Below are positions 45,119 through 55,025 of a stretch of DNA of 64,000 bases, piece by piece. The notes under the pieces were generated by a model, which saw only the letters and a list, made by a program, of their open reading frames with translations, was not told the origin of the DNA and made no database searches. A program made the position numbers and the translations under genes. Source of the DNA: Nitrosomonas eutropha (lineage in GTDB: Bacteria > Pseudomonadota > Gammaproteobacteria > Burkholderiales > Nitrosomonadaceae); NCBI RefSeq assembly GCF_900116685.1, contig NZ_FPBL01000001.1, positions 434,001 through 498,000 on the forward strand, given 5' to 3'. Positions within the stretch are counted from its first letter, which is position 1. Every line of letters starts with the position of its first letter.

Positions 45119-47668
45119 ATGAAACGCATGTTATTCAATGCGACCCAGCCCGAAGAGCTGCGTGTCGCTATTGTAGATGGGCAGAAGCTCATTGATATAG
45201 ATATTGAAACCTTGGGCAAGGAACAACGCAAAAGTAATATTTATAAAGCTGCTGTTACCCGCCTTGAACCAAGCCTTGAAGCAGCTTTTGTTGATTATGG
45301 CGCCGGACGCCACGGTTTTTTACCCTATAAGGAGATCGCCCCCACCTGTTTTGACAAAAATACTGAGCGATCCAGTCACCGTATCGGTGAACTGCTGCGC
45401 GAAGGTCAGGAGCTGATTGTACAGGTTGACAAGGATGAACGCGGCAATAAAGGTGCTGCACTCACCACCTATATCTCACTGGCTGGTCGTTACCTTGTTC
45501 TGATGCCCAACAACCCGCAGGGAGGAGGTATTTCACGCCGTGTCAGCGCGGAAGAACGGGCAGAGCTGCGTGAAGTAATCAACCATCTTCAGGTACCCGA
45601 CGGCATGAGTATCATTGCGCGTACTGCTGGCATCGGGCGCAACGAAGAGGAATTGCAGTGGGATCTGAACTATCTGGTGCAACTCTGGCGTGCAATCGAG
45701 GAAGCAGCCAATAGTGAGAGCGGTGTCTTTCTGATTTATCAGGAAAGCAGTCTCGTAATTCGCGCCATTCGTGATTATTTCCATGCGGAAATCGGCGAAA
45801 TTCTGATCGACAACCCTGAGATATATGAGCAGGCATACCAGTTCATGGCCAATGTCATGCCGGCGAACGTTGACCGGTTAAAGCTCTACCAGGACGATAT
45901 TCCTCTGTTTTCCCGTTTTCAGATTGAGCACCAGATTGAAACGGCCTATTCTCGCCAGGTTACACTGCCTTCCGGTGGTTCGATTGTGATTGATCATACC
46001 GAGGCACTGGTTTCAATTGACGTCAACTCGGCGCGTGCCATACGGGGCTCTGATATAGAAACCACTGCACTCAACACCAATCTTGAAGCCGCTGACGAAA
46101 TCGCCAGACAATTGCGTTTGCGCGATCTGGGAGGCTTGGTGGTCGTTGATTTTATCGATATGGAAGTCACCCGCAATCAGCGGGAAGTGGAAACCAATCT
46201 GCTGAAGGCATTGCGCCTGGATCGTGCACGCGTCCAGATCGGCAAAATTTCCCGTTTTGGATTGCTGGAATTATCCCGCCAGCGTCTGCGGCCCTCCCTC
46301 GGGGAAGGCAACTACATCCCCTGTCCTCGCTGTCACGGCACCGGCCATATCCGGGGAACAGATTCATCTGCGCTACACATACTCAGAATTATCCAGGAAG
46401 AAGCCATGAAAGAGCAGACTAGCATGCTGCAGGTGCAGTTGCCGGTTGATGTTGCCACATTCCTGCTGAATGAAAAACGATCAGAAATATACCGGCTTGA
46501 AGCACGTCTGAAAGTTGGCATCATCCTGATCCCCAATATCTATATGGAGACACCCAACTACACGATAAACCGGCTGCGTCATGAGGATGTCAAATCAACA
46601 GAATTGCCGCCAAGCTACGGAATGGTGGAGAAAATCACTGAAGAAATCACGCTGCCATCTACTTCACAAGAACCCAAGGCAATCCGGCCAAAAGCTGCAG
46701 TCACTGGTATCAAGCCCGAACAACCCGCACCAGTTCCAGAAGAAAAACCCAGAGAACAACTTTCATTCCTGGATAAATTTTTCAGTCTGTTCAGACCGGC
46801 AAGCAGCAGTCGGATAGAACCTAAGCAGGCGGCGGAGGAGTCCCAAGCAAGACCTCCTCGTGGCGAACGAGGCCGAAACAGGCGCGATCGAGGTCGCAAC
46901 AAGCGTACAAGAAACAATATCCCAGAAACAACAGCAAGCGAGACATTACAGGAAACAGGTAATCTGCTGTCACTTGAGCAATCAACCGAACATCCCGTTG
47001 AAGGCACGAGCAGCGATGATCACCATCATCACAAAGCCGGCCAACAAGATCAGTTACAAGCATCGGGAGTGGAAAATAATCTGCCTGATGCAACGGCAAC
47101 CGGAGAAGACACAACGCCGGCAGAGGATTCTATCAGTGAAAGAAAAACAGATAAACGAGGAGGCCGTTCACGCCGTCGTCGCGGAGGTCTGCATCGTGAC
47201 CGAGAAGAGCGGGCAGATGCAAATAAAACCACTGAACAGGCAGAGGTAGCTCAGATTACAGACAGCGAAAATATTGAGCCAGCTGTACCTTCTGCTGATG
47301 GCAAGGAAGATAGGGAACTTTCATTCCTGCCTCCCATAGAACCGATTCAGTATATTATGCCAATAACATCAGCCGATGATATTACAGCAGAGCAGGAAGC
47401 AGCCTCTGCCAAGGTAGTCGAGCCAATAAATATTGACGCTGAATCAGATACTGAATCACAGGCCGCTTCTGAACCCCGCCAGCCAATCGAACTACCCGAT
47501 CTCACCCAGAGTGGACTGGTCATGATAGAAACAGCTCCAGATAAAATAGCCGAAGCACCAGAGGAATCCTTGGCGCCAGCTAAAAGGCCGCGTATTAGAT
47601 CCAGCTACTTAGCAGAGCCGGATGCAACAAGTTCTGAACCTCTGGTACAAATAGAAACCAGAGATTGA
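45119..47668 (+). CDS. rne: Ribonuclease E
   Basis: An 849-residue endoribonuclease, core of RNA decay and rRNA/tRNA processing. The S1 domain (about 37-125) begins AAVTRLEPSLEAAFVDYGAG; the DNase-I-like catalytic part has VSIDVNSARAIRG and VVVDFIDM with the two metal-binding Asp; the Zn-link is CPRCHGTG with Cys402 and Cys405. From about residue 540 the sequence becomes low-complexity: Arg-rich RNA-binding patches (RGERGRNRRDRGRNKRTR, RGGRSRRRRGG) in an acidic, disordered tail. So it is an E-type rather than a short RNase G. GGGAG is at 45108-45112. Confidence 0.96.
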   Translation: MKRMLFNATQPEELRVAIVDGQKLIDIDIETLGKEQRKSNIYKAAVTRLEPSLEAAFVDYGAGRHGFLPYKEIAPTCFDKNTERSSHRIGELLREGQELIVQVDKDERGNKGAALTTYISLAGRYLVLMPNNPQGGGISRRVSAEERAELREVINHLQVPDGMSIIARTAGIGRNEEELQWDLNYLVQLWRAIEEAANSESGVFLIYQESSLVIRAIRDYFHAEIGEILIDNPEIYEQAYQFMANVMPANVDRLKLYQDDIPLFSRFQIEHQIETAYSRQVTLPSGGSIVIDHTEALVSIDVNSARAIRGSDIETTALNTNLEAADEIARQLRLRDLGGLVVVDFIDMEVTRNQREVETNLLKALRLDRARVQIGKISRFGLLELSRQRLRPSLGEGNYIPCPRCHGTGHIRGTDSSALHILRIIQEEAMKEQTSMLQVQLPVDVATFLLNEKRSEIYRLEARLKVGIILIPNIYMETPNYTINRLRHEDVKSTELPPSYGMVEKITEEITLPSTSQEPKAIRPKAAVTGIKPEQPAPVPEEKPREQLSFLDKFFSLFRPASSSRIEPKQAAEESQARPPRGERGRNRRDRGRNKRTRNNIPETTASETLQETGNLLSLEQSTEHPVEGTSSDDHHHHKAGQQDQLQASGVENNLPDATATGEDTTPAEDSISERKTDKRGGRSRRRRGGLHRDREERADANKTTEQAEVAQITDSENIEPAVPSADGKEDRELSFLPPIEPIQYIMPITSADDITAEQEAASAKVVEPINIDAESDTESQAASEPRQPIELPDLTQSGLVMIETAPDKIAEAPEESLAPAKRPRIRSSYLAEPDATSSEPLVQIETRD

Positions 47669-47708
47669 TACGCAACAGCTAAATGGCACTTCTAAAATAA
47701 ATGTGTCT

Positions 47709-47749
47709 ATAACGGACGCGCCGACTATAATAGTTAGCGTGTCCGTTAT
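47709..47749. terminator. Imperfect 41-bp palindrome between convergent rne and xerD
   Basis: ATAACGGAC (47709-47717) pairs with GTCCGTTAT (47741-47749); inside, CGC/GCG and ACTAT/ATAGT continue the stem with two mismatches. It lies in the 118-bp gap between the 3' ends of rne and xerD, where a two-way transcription stop is expected, but no T-tract is present. Confidence 0.45.
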
Positions 47750-47786
47750 TGCGCGGCCCATAATAGATTGATGAATACCATTGTCG

Positions 47787-48704
47787 CTACAGTTTTCCTC
47801 TTGGATGATGGTGGGCATGCAATTGTTTGAGTCGTTCACGTGCAACATGCGTATAAATCTGTGTGGTAGAAATATCGCTGTGACCTAACAGCAACTGCAC
47901 CACGCGCAAATCAGCACCATGATTCAGTAAATGGGTAGCAAATGCATGGCGCAACGTATGTGGCGACAGTTGCTTTACAATCCCTGCCTGTTGCGCATGA
48001 CGCTTGATCAGATACCAGAACGCCTGGCGAGTCATAGCATCTCCCCGTGTTGTAATAAACAGCTTATTGCTGTGTTTACCGGCCAGCAGTATCGGACGCG
48101 CTTCCCGCAGATATAAATCCAACCAGTACAACGCCTCATCCCCCAAAGGAATCAGGCGTTCCTTGTTGCCTTTACCCAGAATACGCACTACTCCCATATC
48201 CTGGCGGACTTGAGAAATAGCCAGACCAACCAACTCGGAAACACGTAACCCTGCAGCATAAAGTATCTCCAGCATGGCGCGATCTCGCAATCCGAGTGAT
48301 TGCTTGATATCCGGGGCTGCCAATAGCGCCTCTACTTCAGATTCAGTCAGGCTCACAGGGAGATGACGGGAGACTTTCGGGCTATCTATATTTACAGCAG
48401 GGTCGATAAGAATCTTCCCCTGGCGCAGCAAATACCGGTAAAACCGTTTGATACAGGCTAATGCCCTGCTGGCAGTGCTTGCTTTCTTCCCTTGCGTAAT
48501 CCTGTCGGACAAAAATACCAATAGATCAGCCTGCGTTACGTCGCTCAATAGCCCATTTGTCCGTTCCTGCCGACCGAGCCATTCAATCAGCTGCATCAGA
48601 TCAGATCGATAACTGGCTAGTGTATTACGGGACAAACCATCTTCCAGCCACAAGACATCCGTAAACTCATCCAGCATCCGGATATTGGCTTCAAAGGTAT
48701 TCAC
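47787..48704 (-). CDS. xerD: XerD tyrosine recombinase
   Basis: A 305-residue site-specific recombinase that with XerC resolves chromosome dimers at dif. N-terminal SAM-like core-binding domain (LSRNTLASYRSDLMQLIEWL), then the catalytic domain with all ligands: LRVSELVGL (Arg), GKGNKERLIPL (Lys), HTLRHAFATHLL (His, Arg), LLGHSDISTTQIYTHV (His and the nucleophile Tyr). Length is that of XerD. No dif site was recognised in the window. Confidence 0.94.
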   Translation of the reverse strand: MNTFEANIRMLDEFTDVLWLEDGLSRNTLASYRSDLMQLIEWLGRQERTNGLLSDVTQADLLVFLSDRITQGKKASTASRALACIKRFYRYLLRQGKILIDPAVNIDSPKVSRHLPVSLTESEVEALLAAPDIKQSLGLRDRAMLEILYAAGLRVSELVGLAISQVRQDMGVVRILGKGNKERLIPLGDEALYWLDLYLREARPILLAGKHSNKLFITTRGDAMTRQAFWYLIKRHAQQAGIVKQLSPHTLRHAFATHLLNHGADLRVVQLLLGHSDISTTQIYTHVARERLKQLHAHHHPRGKL

Positions 48705-48809
48705 AGTGGTTTTATTGACAAGCTCCGGATACGAGCAAGTTCGGTTAATTGATAATTTTTGTCAATAACGGCAGAGCAGGAATTTTTTCAGACTATTCCA
48801 CAAACCCGA

Positions 48810-49655
48810 TCAGCGATTGAGGATGATTTCCAGCACAAACTTGCTGCCAATATAGGATAGAACAAGCGCAACAAATCCAGCCAACATCCAGCGAATGGCA
48901 GTACGCCCGCGCCATCCGTACAGATGTCTGCCAGCCAGCAGAGCTGCGAATATCCCCCAGGAAATAAAACCAAACAATGACTTGTGCGTAAACGGCACCG
49001 ACTTGCCAAACAATTCCTCTGAAAATACGATACCGCTGAGCAAAGTGAGACTAAGCAGAATAAACCCGATCCATACCAGGCGGAAAAGCATTTTATCCAT
49101 CACCAGCAGCGGTGGCAGCTGTACAAAGAGCGAGGACACAACAGAATGATGCAGGCGACGCTCAAGAAGTGTCATAAGAGCTGCATGCAGAGCGGCAATC
49201 GTAAACAGACTGTAAGCAAGCATTGCTGTCAGCAAATGTGCCTTGAAAGCTGTCATCCCGGCATGTGCCAGCGGATGGACGGAAGGCAGTAACAGTGGAA
49301 TCAGAACTGCGATCGCCGCTATGGCAGAAATCGGTGCGATGAGATTTTGTAATCCCTGTAGCGAGGATAAAAAACCTGATATCCAATAAATCAGGGCAGT
49401 CAGCCATACAATGGCTGAAATGGCATTGCCAACACCAAAGCTCAGCATATCATCCATAAACACCGAACGGTAAAGCACCACGCCATGCATCACCAGAGGG
49501 ATAAGCATCATAAACTGCTGTAACTTCACATTCGGTGCCGTTCCTGCAGTATTCGCCTGCAACGCTGGTACAACTGTGCGCAAGGTTCGCCAGAAATACC
49601 ATCCGGAAATCCCGTAAAGCAATGAAGTACTGAGATAAGTTAGAATACTGGGCAT
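48810..49655 (-). CDS. YpjD/HemX-like inner-membrane protein (CcsA family)
   Basis: About 281 residues with eight predicted membrane helices. It belongs to the cytochrome c assembly-like family but keeps the YpjD pattern, with GRHLYGWRGRTA near the C-terminus instead of the WGxxW haem-handling motif of CcsA. ATG at 49655; an in-frame TTG at 49661 is also possible. Divergent from ffh, the typical place of ypjD. Role unknown. Confidence 0.85.
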   Translation of the reverse strand: MPSILTYLSTSLLYGISGWYFWRTLRTVVPALQANTAGTAPNVKLQQFMMLIPLVMHGVVLYRSVFMDDMLSFGVGNAISAIVWLTALIYWISGFLSSLQGLQNLIAPISAIAAIAVLIPLLLPSVHPLAHAGMTAFKAHLLTAMLAYSLFTIAALHAALMTLLERRLHHSVVSSLFVQLPPLLVMDKMLFRLVWIGFILLSLTLLSGIVFSEELFGKSVPFTHKSLFGFISWGIFAALLAGRHLYGWRGRTAIRWMLAGFVALVLSYIGSKFVLEIILNR

Positions 49656-49797
49656 TGGCAATCAATCTGAACAATTGGTGGGAAACAACCAGTCTACCCT
49701 TCGTCCGGATAAAGCTGAAGTGCTGTTTGACAGTTTTCATGAAGTTTAACACAGGGAATAACTCTCACCAGCGGATACCGTTTCAACAGGAGCCTAC

Positions 49798-51147
49798 ATG
49801 TTTGACAATTTAACTGAACGACTTTCCGGCGTTATCAAAACTCTGCGTGGTGAAGCACGCCTGACCGAAAGCAATATCCAGGAAGCTCTGCGTGAGGTGC
49901 GCATAGCCTTGATTGAGGCTGATGTCGCCCTGCCTGCAATTAAAGTGTTTATTGAACAGGTCAAACAACGCGCCATCGGCCACGAAGTACTGGGCAAACT
50001 CTCTCCCGGGCAGGCTTTTATCGGCGTTGTCCACGAAGAACTGATGGCCATCATGGGTGGAGATAAAGCGGATATCAATCTGAATGTTGCTCCACCTGCC
50101 GTCATTTTAATGGCGGGTCTACAAGGTGCTGGTAAGACCACCAGCAGCGGCAAGCTGGCAAAGTGGTTGATGGAGCAGAAAAAAAAGAAAGTGCTGCTGG
50201 TATCTTGTGACATTTACCGTCCGGCTGCAATTGAACAACTGGCACTTCTGGCCGAGCAAACCGGAGCCGATTTCTTTCCGGTAAAAACCGGCCAGCAACC
50301 AGCCGAAATTAGCACTGCTGCTCTGGATTTCGCACGCAAGCATCATCATGATGTAGTAATCGTTGATACCGCCGGAAGACTGGGTATCGATGAGGCCATG
50401 ATGCAGGAAATCAGCCAGCTGGAACAATTGCTGAAACCGGTTGAAACATTATTTGTTGCCGATGCCATGCAGGGGCAGGATGCAGTCAATACCGCCAAAG
50501 CCTTTTCTGAAGCACTGCCGTTGACCGGGGTGATTCTTACCAAACTCGATGGTGATGCACGCGGAGGAGCGGCACTGTCCGTCCGGCACATCACTGGCAA
50601 ACCGATCAAATTTGCTGGTGTTGCTGAAAAACTTACCGGATTGGAGCCGTTTTATCCTGATCGCATGGCCTCGCGTATCCTTGGTATGGGGGATGTGCTT
50701 GGACTGATTGAGGAAGCACAACGCACCACCGATCAGCAAGAAGCAGAACGCCTGATGAAAAAAATGAAATCAGGTAAAGGCTTCGATCTGAATGATTTCC
50801 AGCAGCAATTTCAGCAAATGAAAAAAATGGGAGGCATGAGCGCCATGCTGGATAAATTACCGCATCAGCTCAGCCAAGCCGCCCAGAACATGAATGTGGA
50901 TGAGAAAGTTATCAATCGTACCGAAGGCATTATTAACTCTATGACGCCTCAGGAACGAGCCAAACCGGAAATCATCAAAGCCTCCCGCAAACGCCGAATT
51001 GCTGCAGGTTCCGGCGCTTCTGTACAGGAAGTCAATCGTCTGCTTACACAGTTTGAGCAGGCACGCAAGATGATGAAAATGATGAATAAGGGGGGAATGG
51101 CAAAAATGATGCGCGCAGTCAAGGGAATGCTCCCCGGTATGCGGTAG
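49798..51147 (+). CDS. ffh: Ffh, signal recognition particle GTPase
   Basis: A 449-residue SRP54 homologue. N domain, then G domain with GLQGAGKTT (P-loop), DTAGRLGID, TKLDGDARGGAALS and closing GMGDVLGLIEEAQ; the Met-rich M domain (about 320-449) has QMKKMGGMSAMLDKLP and ends KGMLPGMR. It binds 4.5S RNA and brings nascent membrane proteins to FtsY. CAGGAG precedes the ATG by five bases. Confidence 0.97.
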   Translation: MFDNLTERLSGVIKTLRGEARLTESNIQEALREVRIALIEADVALPAIKVFIEQVKQRAIGHEVLGKLSPGQAFIGVVHEELMAIMGGDKADINLNVAPPAVILMAGLQGAGKTTSSGKLAKWLMEQKKKKVLLVSCDIYRPAAIEQLALLAEQTGADFFPVKTGQQPAEISTAALDFARKHHHDVVIVDTAGRLGIDEAMMQEISQLEQLLKPVETLFVADAMQGQDAVNTAKAFSEALPLTGVILTKLDGDARGGAALSVRHITGKPIKFAGVAEKLTGLEPFYPDRMASRILGMGDVLGLIEEAQRTTDQQEAERLMKKMKSGKGFDLNDFQQQFQQMKKMGGMSAMLDKLPHQLSQAAQNMNVDEKVINRTEGIINSMTPQERAKPEIIKASRKRRIAAGSGASVQEVNRLLTQFEQARKMMKMMNKGGMAKMMRAVKGMLPGMR

Positions 51148-51241
51148 GTGTTCACATTAATATAAATTACACCAGAGTTATCTGGTAGCAGATACAGCAT
51201 TTATCAGACGAAATATTGTAGGCACTATGGCATGCTATCTA

Positions 51242-51289
51242 CCCGGGCTGGTTGACACACCGACGCAAGACGGACTCAACCAACCCGGG
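51242..51289 (+). repeat. Strong hairpin downstream of ffh
   Basis: CCCGGG-C-TGGTTGA (51242-51255) pairs with TCAACCA-A-CCCGGG (51276-51289), with one mismatch and a 20-base loop. It could be a terminator of the ffh transcript, though there is no T-tract, or part of a small structured RNA. It lies 94 bp after ffh. Confidence 0.5.
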
Positions 51290-51312
51290 AGCCAGTAAAA
51301 TCGGACAAGGTC

Positions 51313-51564
51313 GTGGTTGATGAAGAAAACCTCACACTCAAGATACAAGAAGAACTGTATGAGCCCGCGAAGAAAAATTGGCAAGCTCGCTACCAGGAGT
51401 TCATTGACGCCATTCTTTCAAACTCACGTGGCGTTCTTGAAAGAATGGCGCTGGACTCTGTGCCGAGCGATAACATCAGGAGTAGTAACCAAAAGGATAT
51501 TGATGCATGCACTACTACATACCACCCATATCCGGAATTCCCGCGACCTGATCTCCTGCCCTGA
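51313..51564 (+). CDS. Uncertain small ORF downstream of ffh
   Basis: GTG start at 51313; 83 codons. The first 50 residues look protein-like and helical (EENLTLKIQEELYEPAKKNW, ARYQEFIDAILSNSRGVLE), while the last 30 overlap the antisense end of the DUF192 gene and look like noise. There is no good ribosome site. It contains a 14-bp perfect hairpin. It could be the remnant of a larger gene. No family recognised. Confidence 0.3.
   Translation: MVDEENLTLKIQEELYEPAKKNWQARYQEFIDAILSNSRGVLERMALDSVPSDNIRSSNQKDIDACTTTYHPYPEFPRPDLLP
51408..51450. repeat. Perfect 14-bp inverted repeat with 15-base loop
   Basis: CGCCATTCTTTCAA (51408-51421) and TTGAAAGAATGGCG (51437-51450) are exact complements. It lies inside the uncertain ORF at 51313 and is unlike a terminator (no T-tract). 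Confidence 0.6.
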
Positions 51565-51958
51565 TTTCTCGTTCTTCAAACCAGCCAGAGTTCATTTCAA
51601 GTGCATATCGAGCTGCACTGGCCGGGCAGTGTGGAGTGAGTGTTTCGGGTGCCATTTCAGCAAGATTGATGATCTTCCCTGTTTCATCCAGGAAGGCAAC
51701 ACTCAAAGGGATAATGGTATCTTCCATCCACATGCAGTGGATACCAGGAGCTGGAAAAACAAAAAGCATGCCATCATTTTCCGGTAGGCTATGTCGATAC
51801 ATCAGTCCAATCATACGAGCTGAAGTGGTATCCGCCAGCTCAATGGTGATTACGTGATCCAAAATACTAAGCTTCATGATTGGTAACTGTTGGTTTTCGG
51901 CATCAGCCGTACTCAACCCGCTGATTACCAACAGTACGACAAAACAGGCTCTCAGCAT
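51515..51958 (-). CDS. DUF192 secreted protein
   Basis: A 147-residue protein with a signal peptide ([17 protein letters not shown]). The DUF192 signatures are present: [43 protein letters not shown], and [12 protein letters not shown]. Function unknown; family members are small periplasmic beta-barrel proteins. The start overlaps the dut stop by 7 bp, so it is in the coaBC-dut-DUF192 unit. Confidence 0.88.
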   Translation of the reverse strand: MLRACFVVLLVISGLSTADAENQQLPIMKLSILDHVITIELADTTSARMIGLMYRHSLPENDGMLFVFPAPGIHCMWMEDTIIPLSVAFLDETGKIINLAEMAPETLTPHCPASAARYALEMNSGWFEEREIRAGDQVAGIPDMGGM

Positions 51959-52401
51959 TTGCCGGTACTGCCGAATCCCTGCTCTCCACGCTGACTCTGC
52001 TGAAAATCATTCACCACATTGAAGCTGGCTTGTATTACCGGGACGATGACCAGTTGCGCAATTCGTTCCAATGGCGCCAGTGCAAATGTAGTCTGCCCCC
52101 GATTCCAGCAGGAAACCAGGATTTGTCCCTGATAATCCGAATCGATCAGCCCTACCAGATTGCCCAGCACGATTCCATACTTATGCCCCAAGCCAGAGCG
52201 TGGCAGAACCACGGCGGCGAAACCGGGGTCAGCCAGATGAATAGCTATTCCGGAGGGAATCAGAAGTGTCTCACCCGGGTGAATCTCGGTGCGCTCATCA
52301 ATGCAGGCGCGTAAATCCAGGCCAGCTGATCCGGGCGTGGCATAACCGGGAAAGCAATCTTTCAGACGGGGATCGAGCAATTTGATGTCAACTTGTTTCA
52401 T
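51952..52401 (-). CDS. dut: dUTP diphosphatase
   Basis: A 149-residue trimeric dUTPase that hydrolyses dUTP to dUMP and keeps uracil out of DNA. The conserved motifs are all present: GSAGLDLRA (I), [20 protein letters not shown] (II-III region), and the C-terminal [11 protein letters not shown] (V) that closes on the substrate. It follows coaBC by 9 bp, a very common arrangement. Confidence 0.96.
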   Translation of the reverse strand: MKQVDIKLLDPRLKDCFPGYATPGSAGLDLRACIDERTEIHPGETLLIPSGIAIHLADPGFAAVVLPRSGLGHKYGIVLGNLVGLIDSDYQGQILVSCWNRGQTTFALAPLERIAQLVIVPVIQASFNVVNDFQQSQRGEQGFGSTGKC

Positions 52402-52410
52402 TGTGATGAT

Positions 52411-53616
52411 TCATCCTTTGTGTTTATTGTAGAGACCAGCGATGTGCGCCATCACTAGCCTTGCTTGTGCGTTCTTGTCAGTTCTTGGCAAGTAATGTGA
52501 TCCGTTCTCATCCAACAGAATCAGTGCGCTCTCATTTGCGCCAATGGCTTCAACAGCATTGTTAGCAACAATCAGTGGTAATTTTTTACTTTTTCTTTTT
52601 TCTTCCGCATATTGTTCAATACTATCCGTTTCCGCCGCAAACCCAACACAAAACGGAGGATTGGTCAGGCCGGCCACATATTGCAAAATATCTGGATTAG
52701 GAATCAGCGCCAGCGTAATATCCGCTGCTGTCTTTTTCAGTTTGAAAGAATGTTGTTCAACCGGACGATAATCCGCAACTGCTGCCACACTGATAAAGAT
52801 ATCACTGCTGCTCACCTCATCTTTTACAGCAGCAAACATTGCCTCAGCACTAACAACACGAATAAGTTTGTGGACAGCCGGAAATGGTAGGCAGATTGGG
52901 CCGCATACAAGCGTCGCTTGCGCTCCAGCCGCAAGCGCAGCTTGCGCAATTGCCAATCCCATTTTTCCGGAACTCCGATTAGTTAACCCCCTGACCGCAT
53001 CAATCGCCTCAAAAGTAGGTCCGGCTGTAATCAGTACTCGCCTGCCATCAAGATATTTAGGCTGAAAGAAACTGCGCACTGCATCCAGCAAATTTATCGG
53101 CTCCAGCATGCGCCCTGCCCCGGTTTCTCCACATGCCTGATAACCGCTATCCGGGCCGAGTACTGTAATCTCATCCTGTTGCAAGGTAGTCAGATTACGT
53201 CGAGTTGCAGCGTTTTCCCACATTTGTAAGTTCATGGCTGGAGCGATCAGCAAAGGACAGTTTCGCGCTAAACAAAGCGTAGAAAGCAAATCATCAGCCA
53301 AGCCATGCGCGATTTTGGCAATGAAATCTGCACTCGCTGGCGCAATCAAAATCGCATCTGCCTCCCGGGAAAGATTGATATGCGCCATGCTGTTTAGCAC
53401 ACCTGCATCCCAAAGCTCAGTAAATACTTTCCTGCCTGTCAGCGCCTGAAATGTAGGTGCACCGACAAACCGGCAAGCAGATTCAGTCATTACAACCTGT
53501 ACCTCCACTCCTTCCTGCATCAGCAACCGGGTCAGTTCCGCCACCTTATAGGCAGCAATACCGCCTGTTACTCCCAATAACAGGCGCTTTCCTGCAAGCG
53601 AGCAAGCTGAAATCAT
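52411..53616 (-). CDS. coaBC: CoaBC, phosphopantothenoylcysteine synthetase/decarboxylase
   Basis: A 401-residue bifunctional enzyme of coenzyme A synthesis. N-terminal flavoprotein decarboxylase CoaC: GVTGGIAAYK, MAHINLS with the catalytic His, APAMNLQMW, ACGETGAGRM with the catalytic Cys. C-terminal CoaB synthetase: VLITAGPTFEAIDAVRGLTN, AAVADYRP and LKKTAADITLALIPNPDIL with the active-site Lys. Complete and canonical; divergent from radC. Confidence 0.95.
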   Translation of the reverse strand: MISACSLAGKRLLLGVTGGIAAYKVAELTRLLMQEGVEVQVVMTESACRFVGAPTFQALTGRKVFTELWDAGVLNSMAHINLSREADAILIAPASADFIAKIAHGLADDLLSTLCLARNCPLLIAPAMNLQMWENAATRRNLTTLQQDEITVLGPDSGYQACGETGAGRMLEPINLLDAVRSFFQPKYLDGRRVLITAGPTFEAIDAVRGLTNRSSGKMGLAIAQAALAAGAQATLVCGPICLPFPAVHKLIRVVSAEAMFAAVKDEVSSSDIFISVAAVADYRPVEQHSFKLKKTAADITLALIPNPDILQYVAGLTNPPFCVGFAAETDSIEQYAEEKRKSKKLPLIVANNAVEAIGANESALILLDENGSHYLPRTDKNAQARLVMAHIAGLYNKHKG

Positions 53617-53749
53617 GACAATAAATCTATATTCAGTTGGTTAGACATATTTTTGAATAAAAACAAATAGCTATTCATTTTTACCCACAATGACCGTTCA
53701 TTCGTATTACTAAATTAAACACACTCATTTTTACAGGATTCATTTAAAT

Positions 53750-54424
53750 ATGGCAATTTCAGACTGGCCGGAAGCCGAACGTCCACGGGAAAAGTTAATC
53801 CAGAAAGGCGCAACCGTACTTTCCGATGCGGAATTACTAGCTATTTTTCTGCGTACTGGAATTACCGGAAAAAGTGCAGTTGAGCTGGCACGTAATCTGT
53901 TAACTCATTTTGGCAGCCTGACAAAACTATGTGCAGCGAATTTACACGAATTTAGTAAATTGCCTGGAATGGGGCCGGCAAAATTTGCACAATTGCAGGC
54001 AGTTATGGAAATGGCAAGACGTGCACTGGCAGAAGAGCTCAAAAGCGGTGATATTATGGATTCACCACAGTCTGTGCGCAGTTATCTCCGTCTTAGCCTG
54101 GGAGGAAAGCCACATGAAGTTTTTGTCGGTATTTTTCTGGATGCCAGACACCGAACCATAATGATCGAAGAACTATTTCGTGGCACACTCACCCAAGCCA
54201 GTGTTTATCCACGTGAAGTAGTCAAGCGCGCCCTGTATCATAACGCAGCTGCCATGATTTTCGCGCATAATCACCCTTCCGGAGTCGCCGAACCCAGCAG
54301 GGCAGATGAAATGTTGACCCAATCTCTCAAACAGGCGCTTGCGCTGGTAGATGTGAAAGTGCTTGATCACTTTGTAATTGGTAACAATGAAACCGTATCA
54401 TTTGCAGAACGGGGCTTGATTTAA
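53750..54424 (+). CDS. radC: RadC-family JAB/MPN protein
   Basis: A 224-residue protein. N-terminal helix-hairpin-helix ([14 protein letters not shown]) and a C-terminal JAB metallo-domain with [18 protein letters not shown] and [19 protein letters not shown], the zinc motif H-x-H-x10-D. Once linked to DNA repair, its molecular role is not settled. Sits before rpmB-rpmG and divergent from coaBC, as in many proteobacteria. Confidence 0.93.
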   Translation: MAISDWPEAERPREKLIQKGATVLSDAELLAIFLRTGITGKSAVELARNLLTHFGSLTKLCAANLHEFSKLPGMGPAKFAQLQAVMEMARRALAEELKSGDIMDSPQSVRSYLRLSLGGKPHEVFVGIFLDARHRTIMIEELFRGTLTQASVYPREVVKRALYHNAAAMIFAHNHPSGVAEPSRADEMLTQSLKQALALVDVKVLDHFVIGNNETVSFAERGLI

Positions 54425-54492
54425 ATTGAAAAAACATATCTCTACAAGCTATAATGCAAGGCTTCAGTATTTTAATGACAGGAGTTAGTAAC

Positions 54493-54729
54493 ATGGCGCG
54501 TGTATGTCAAGTCACGGGAAAGCGTCCCATGAGCGGCCATCATGTCTCTCATGCAAACAACAAAACCAAACGCCGCTTTCTACCCAACCTTCAATCACAC
54601 CGCTTTTGGTTAGAAAGTGAAAATCGCTGGATACGTTTACGTCTTACCAATGCCGCGTTACGTACCATAGATAAAAACGGCATCGATGCAGTAATTGCCG
54701 ACATGCGTTCGCGCGGAGAACGTATCTGA
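54493..54729 (+). CDS. rpmB: Ribosomal protein bL28
   Basis: A 78-residue protein starting [20 protein letters not shown], the full family length. The start at 54493 has GGAG about 8 bases upstream; the frame extends to 54454 but that is not conserved. A large-subunit protein. Followed by rpmG after 40 bp. Confidence 0.96.
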   Translation: MARVCQVTGKRPMSGHHVSHANNKTKRRFLPNLQSHRFWLESENRWIRLRLTNAALRTIDKNGIDAVIADMRSRGERI

Positions 54730-54769
54730 TTGACACTCGGCAAGACGACGAACCAAGAAAGGTGTATTT

Positions 54770-54925
54770 ATGCGTGAAAAAATAAAACTGGAATCCTCAG
54801 CAGGTACAGGTCACTTTTATACCACGACCAAAAACAAGCGCGCCAACCCGGAAAAATTGGAGCTCAAAAAATTTGATCCGGTAGCGAGAAAACATGTTAT
54901 GTACAAAGAAACAAAACTAAAATAA
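54770..54925 (+). CDS. rpmG: Ribosomal protein bL33, Cys-free type
   Basis: A 51-residue large-subunit protein, too short for usual ORF cut-offs: starts [20 protein letters not shown] and ends MYKETKLK. It has no Cys, so it is the zinc-free C-minus form. AGAAAGG lies about 8 bases before the ATG. Cotranscribed with rpmB and followed by a strong terminator. Confidence 0.95.
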   Translation: MREKIKLESSAGTGHFYTTTKNKRANPEKLELKKFDPVARKHVMYKETKLK

Positions 54926-54959
54926 ATGCATTTTGTTCTTTTAATTTGTTACCAGCAAT

Positions 54960-54986
54960 AAAAAACCCGCTTTTAGCGGGTTTTTT
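54960..54986 (+). terminator. Rho-independent terminator after rpmG (two-way)
   Basis: ACCCGCT-TTT-AGCGGGT stem with flanking A-tract and T-tract (54961-54986), 35 bp after the rpmG stop. The A-tract on the left makes it usable for the convergent desaturase gene as well. Confidence 0.93.
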
Positions 54987-55025
54987 ATTGCTTAACTTAC
55001 TTCCTTCCGAAGCAGAAAGAAGATG

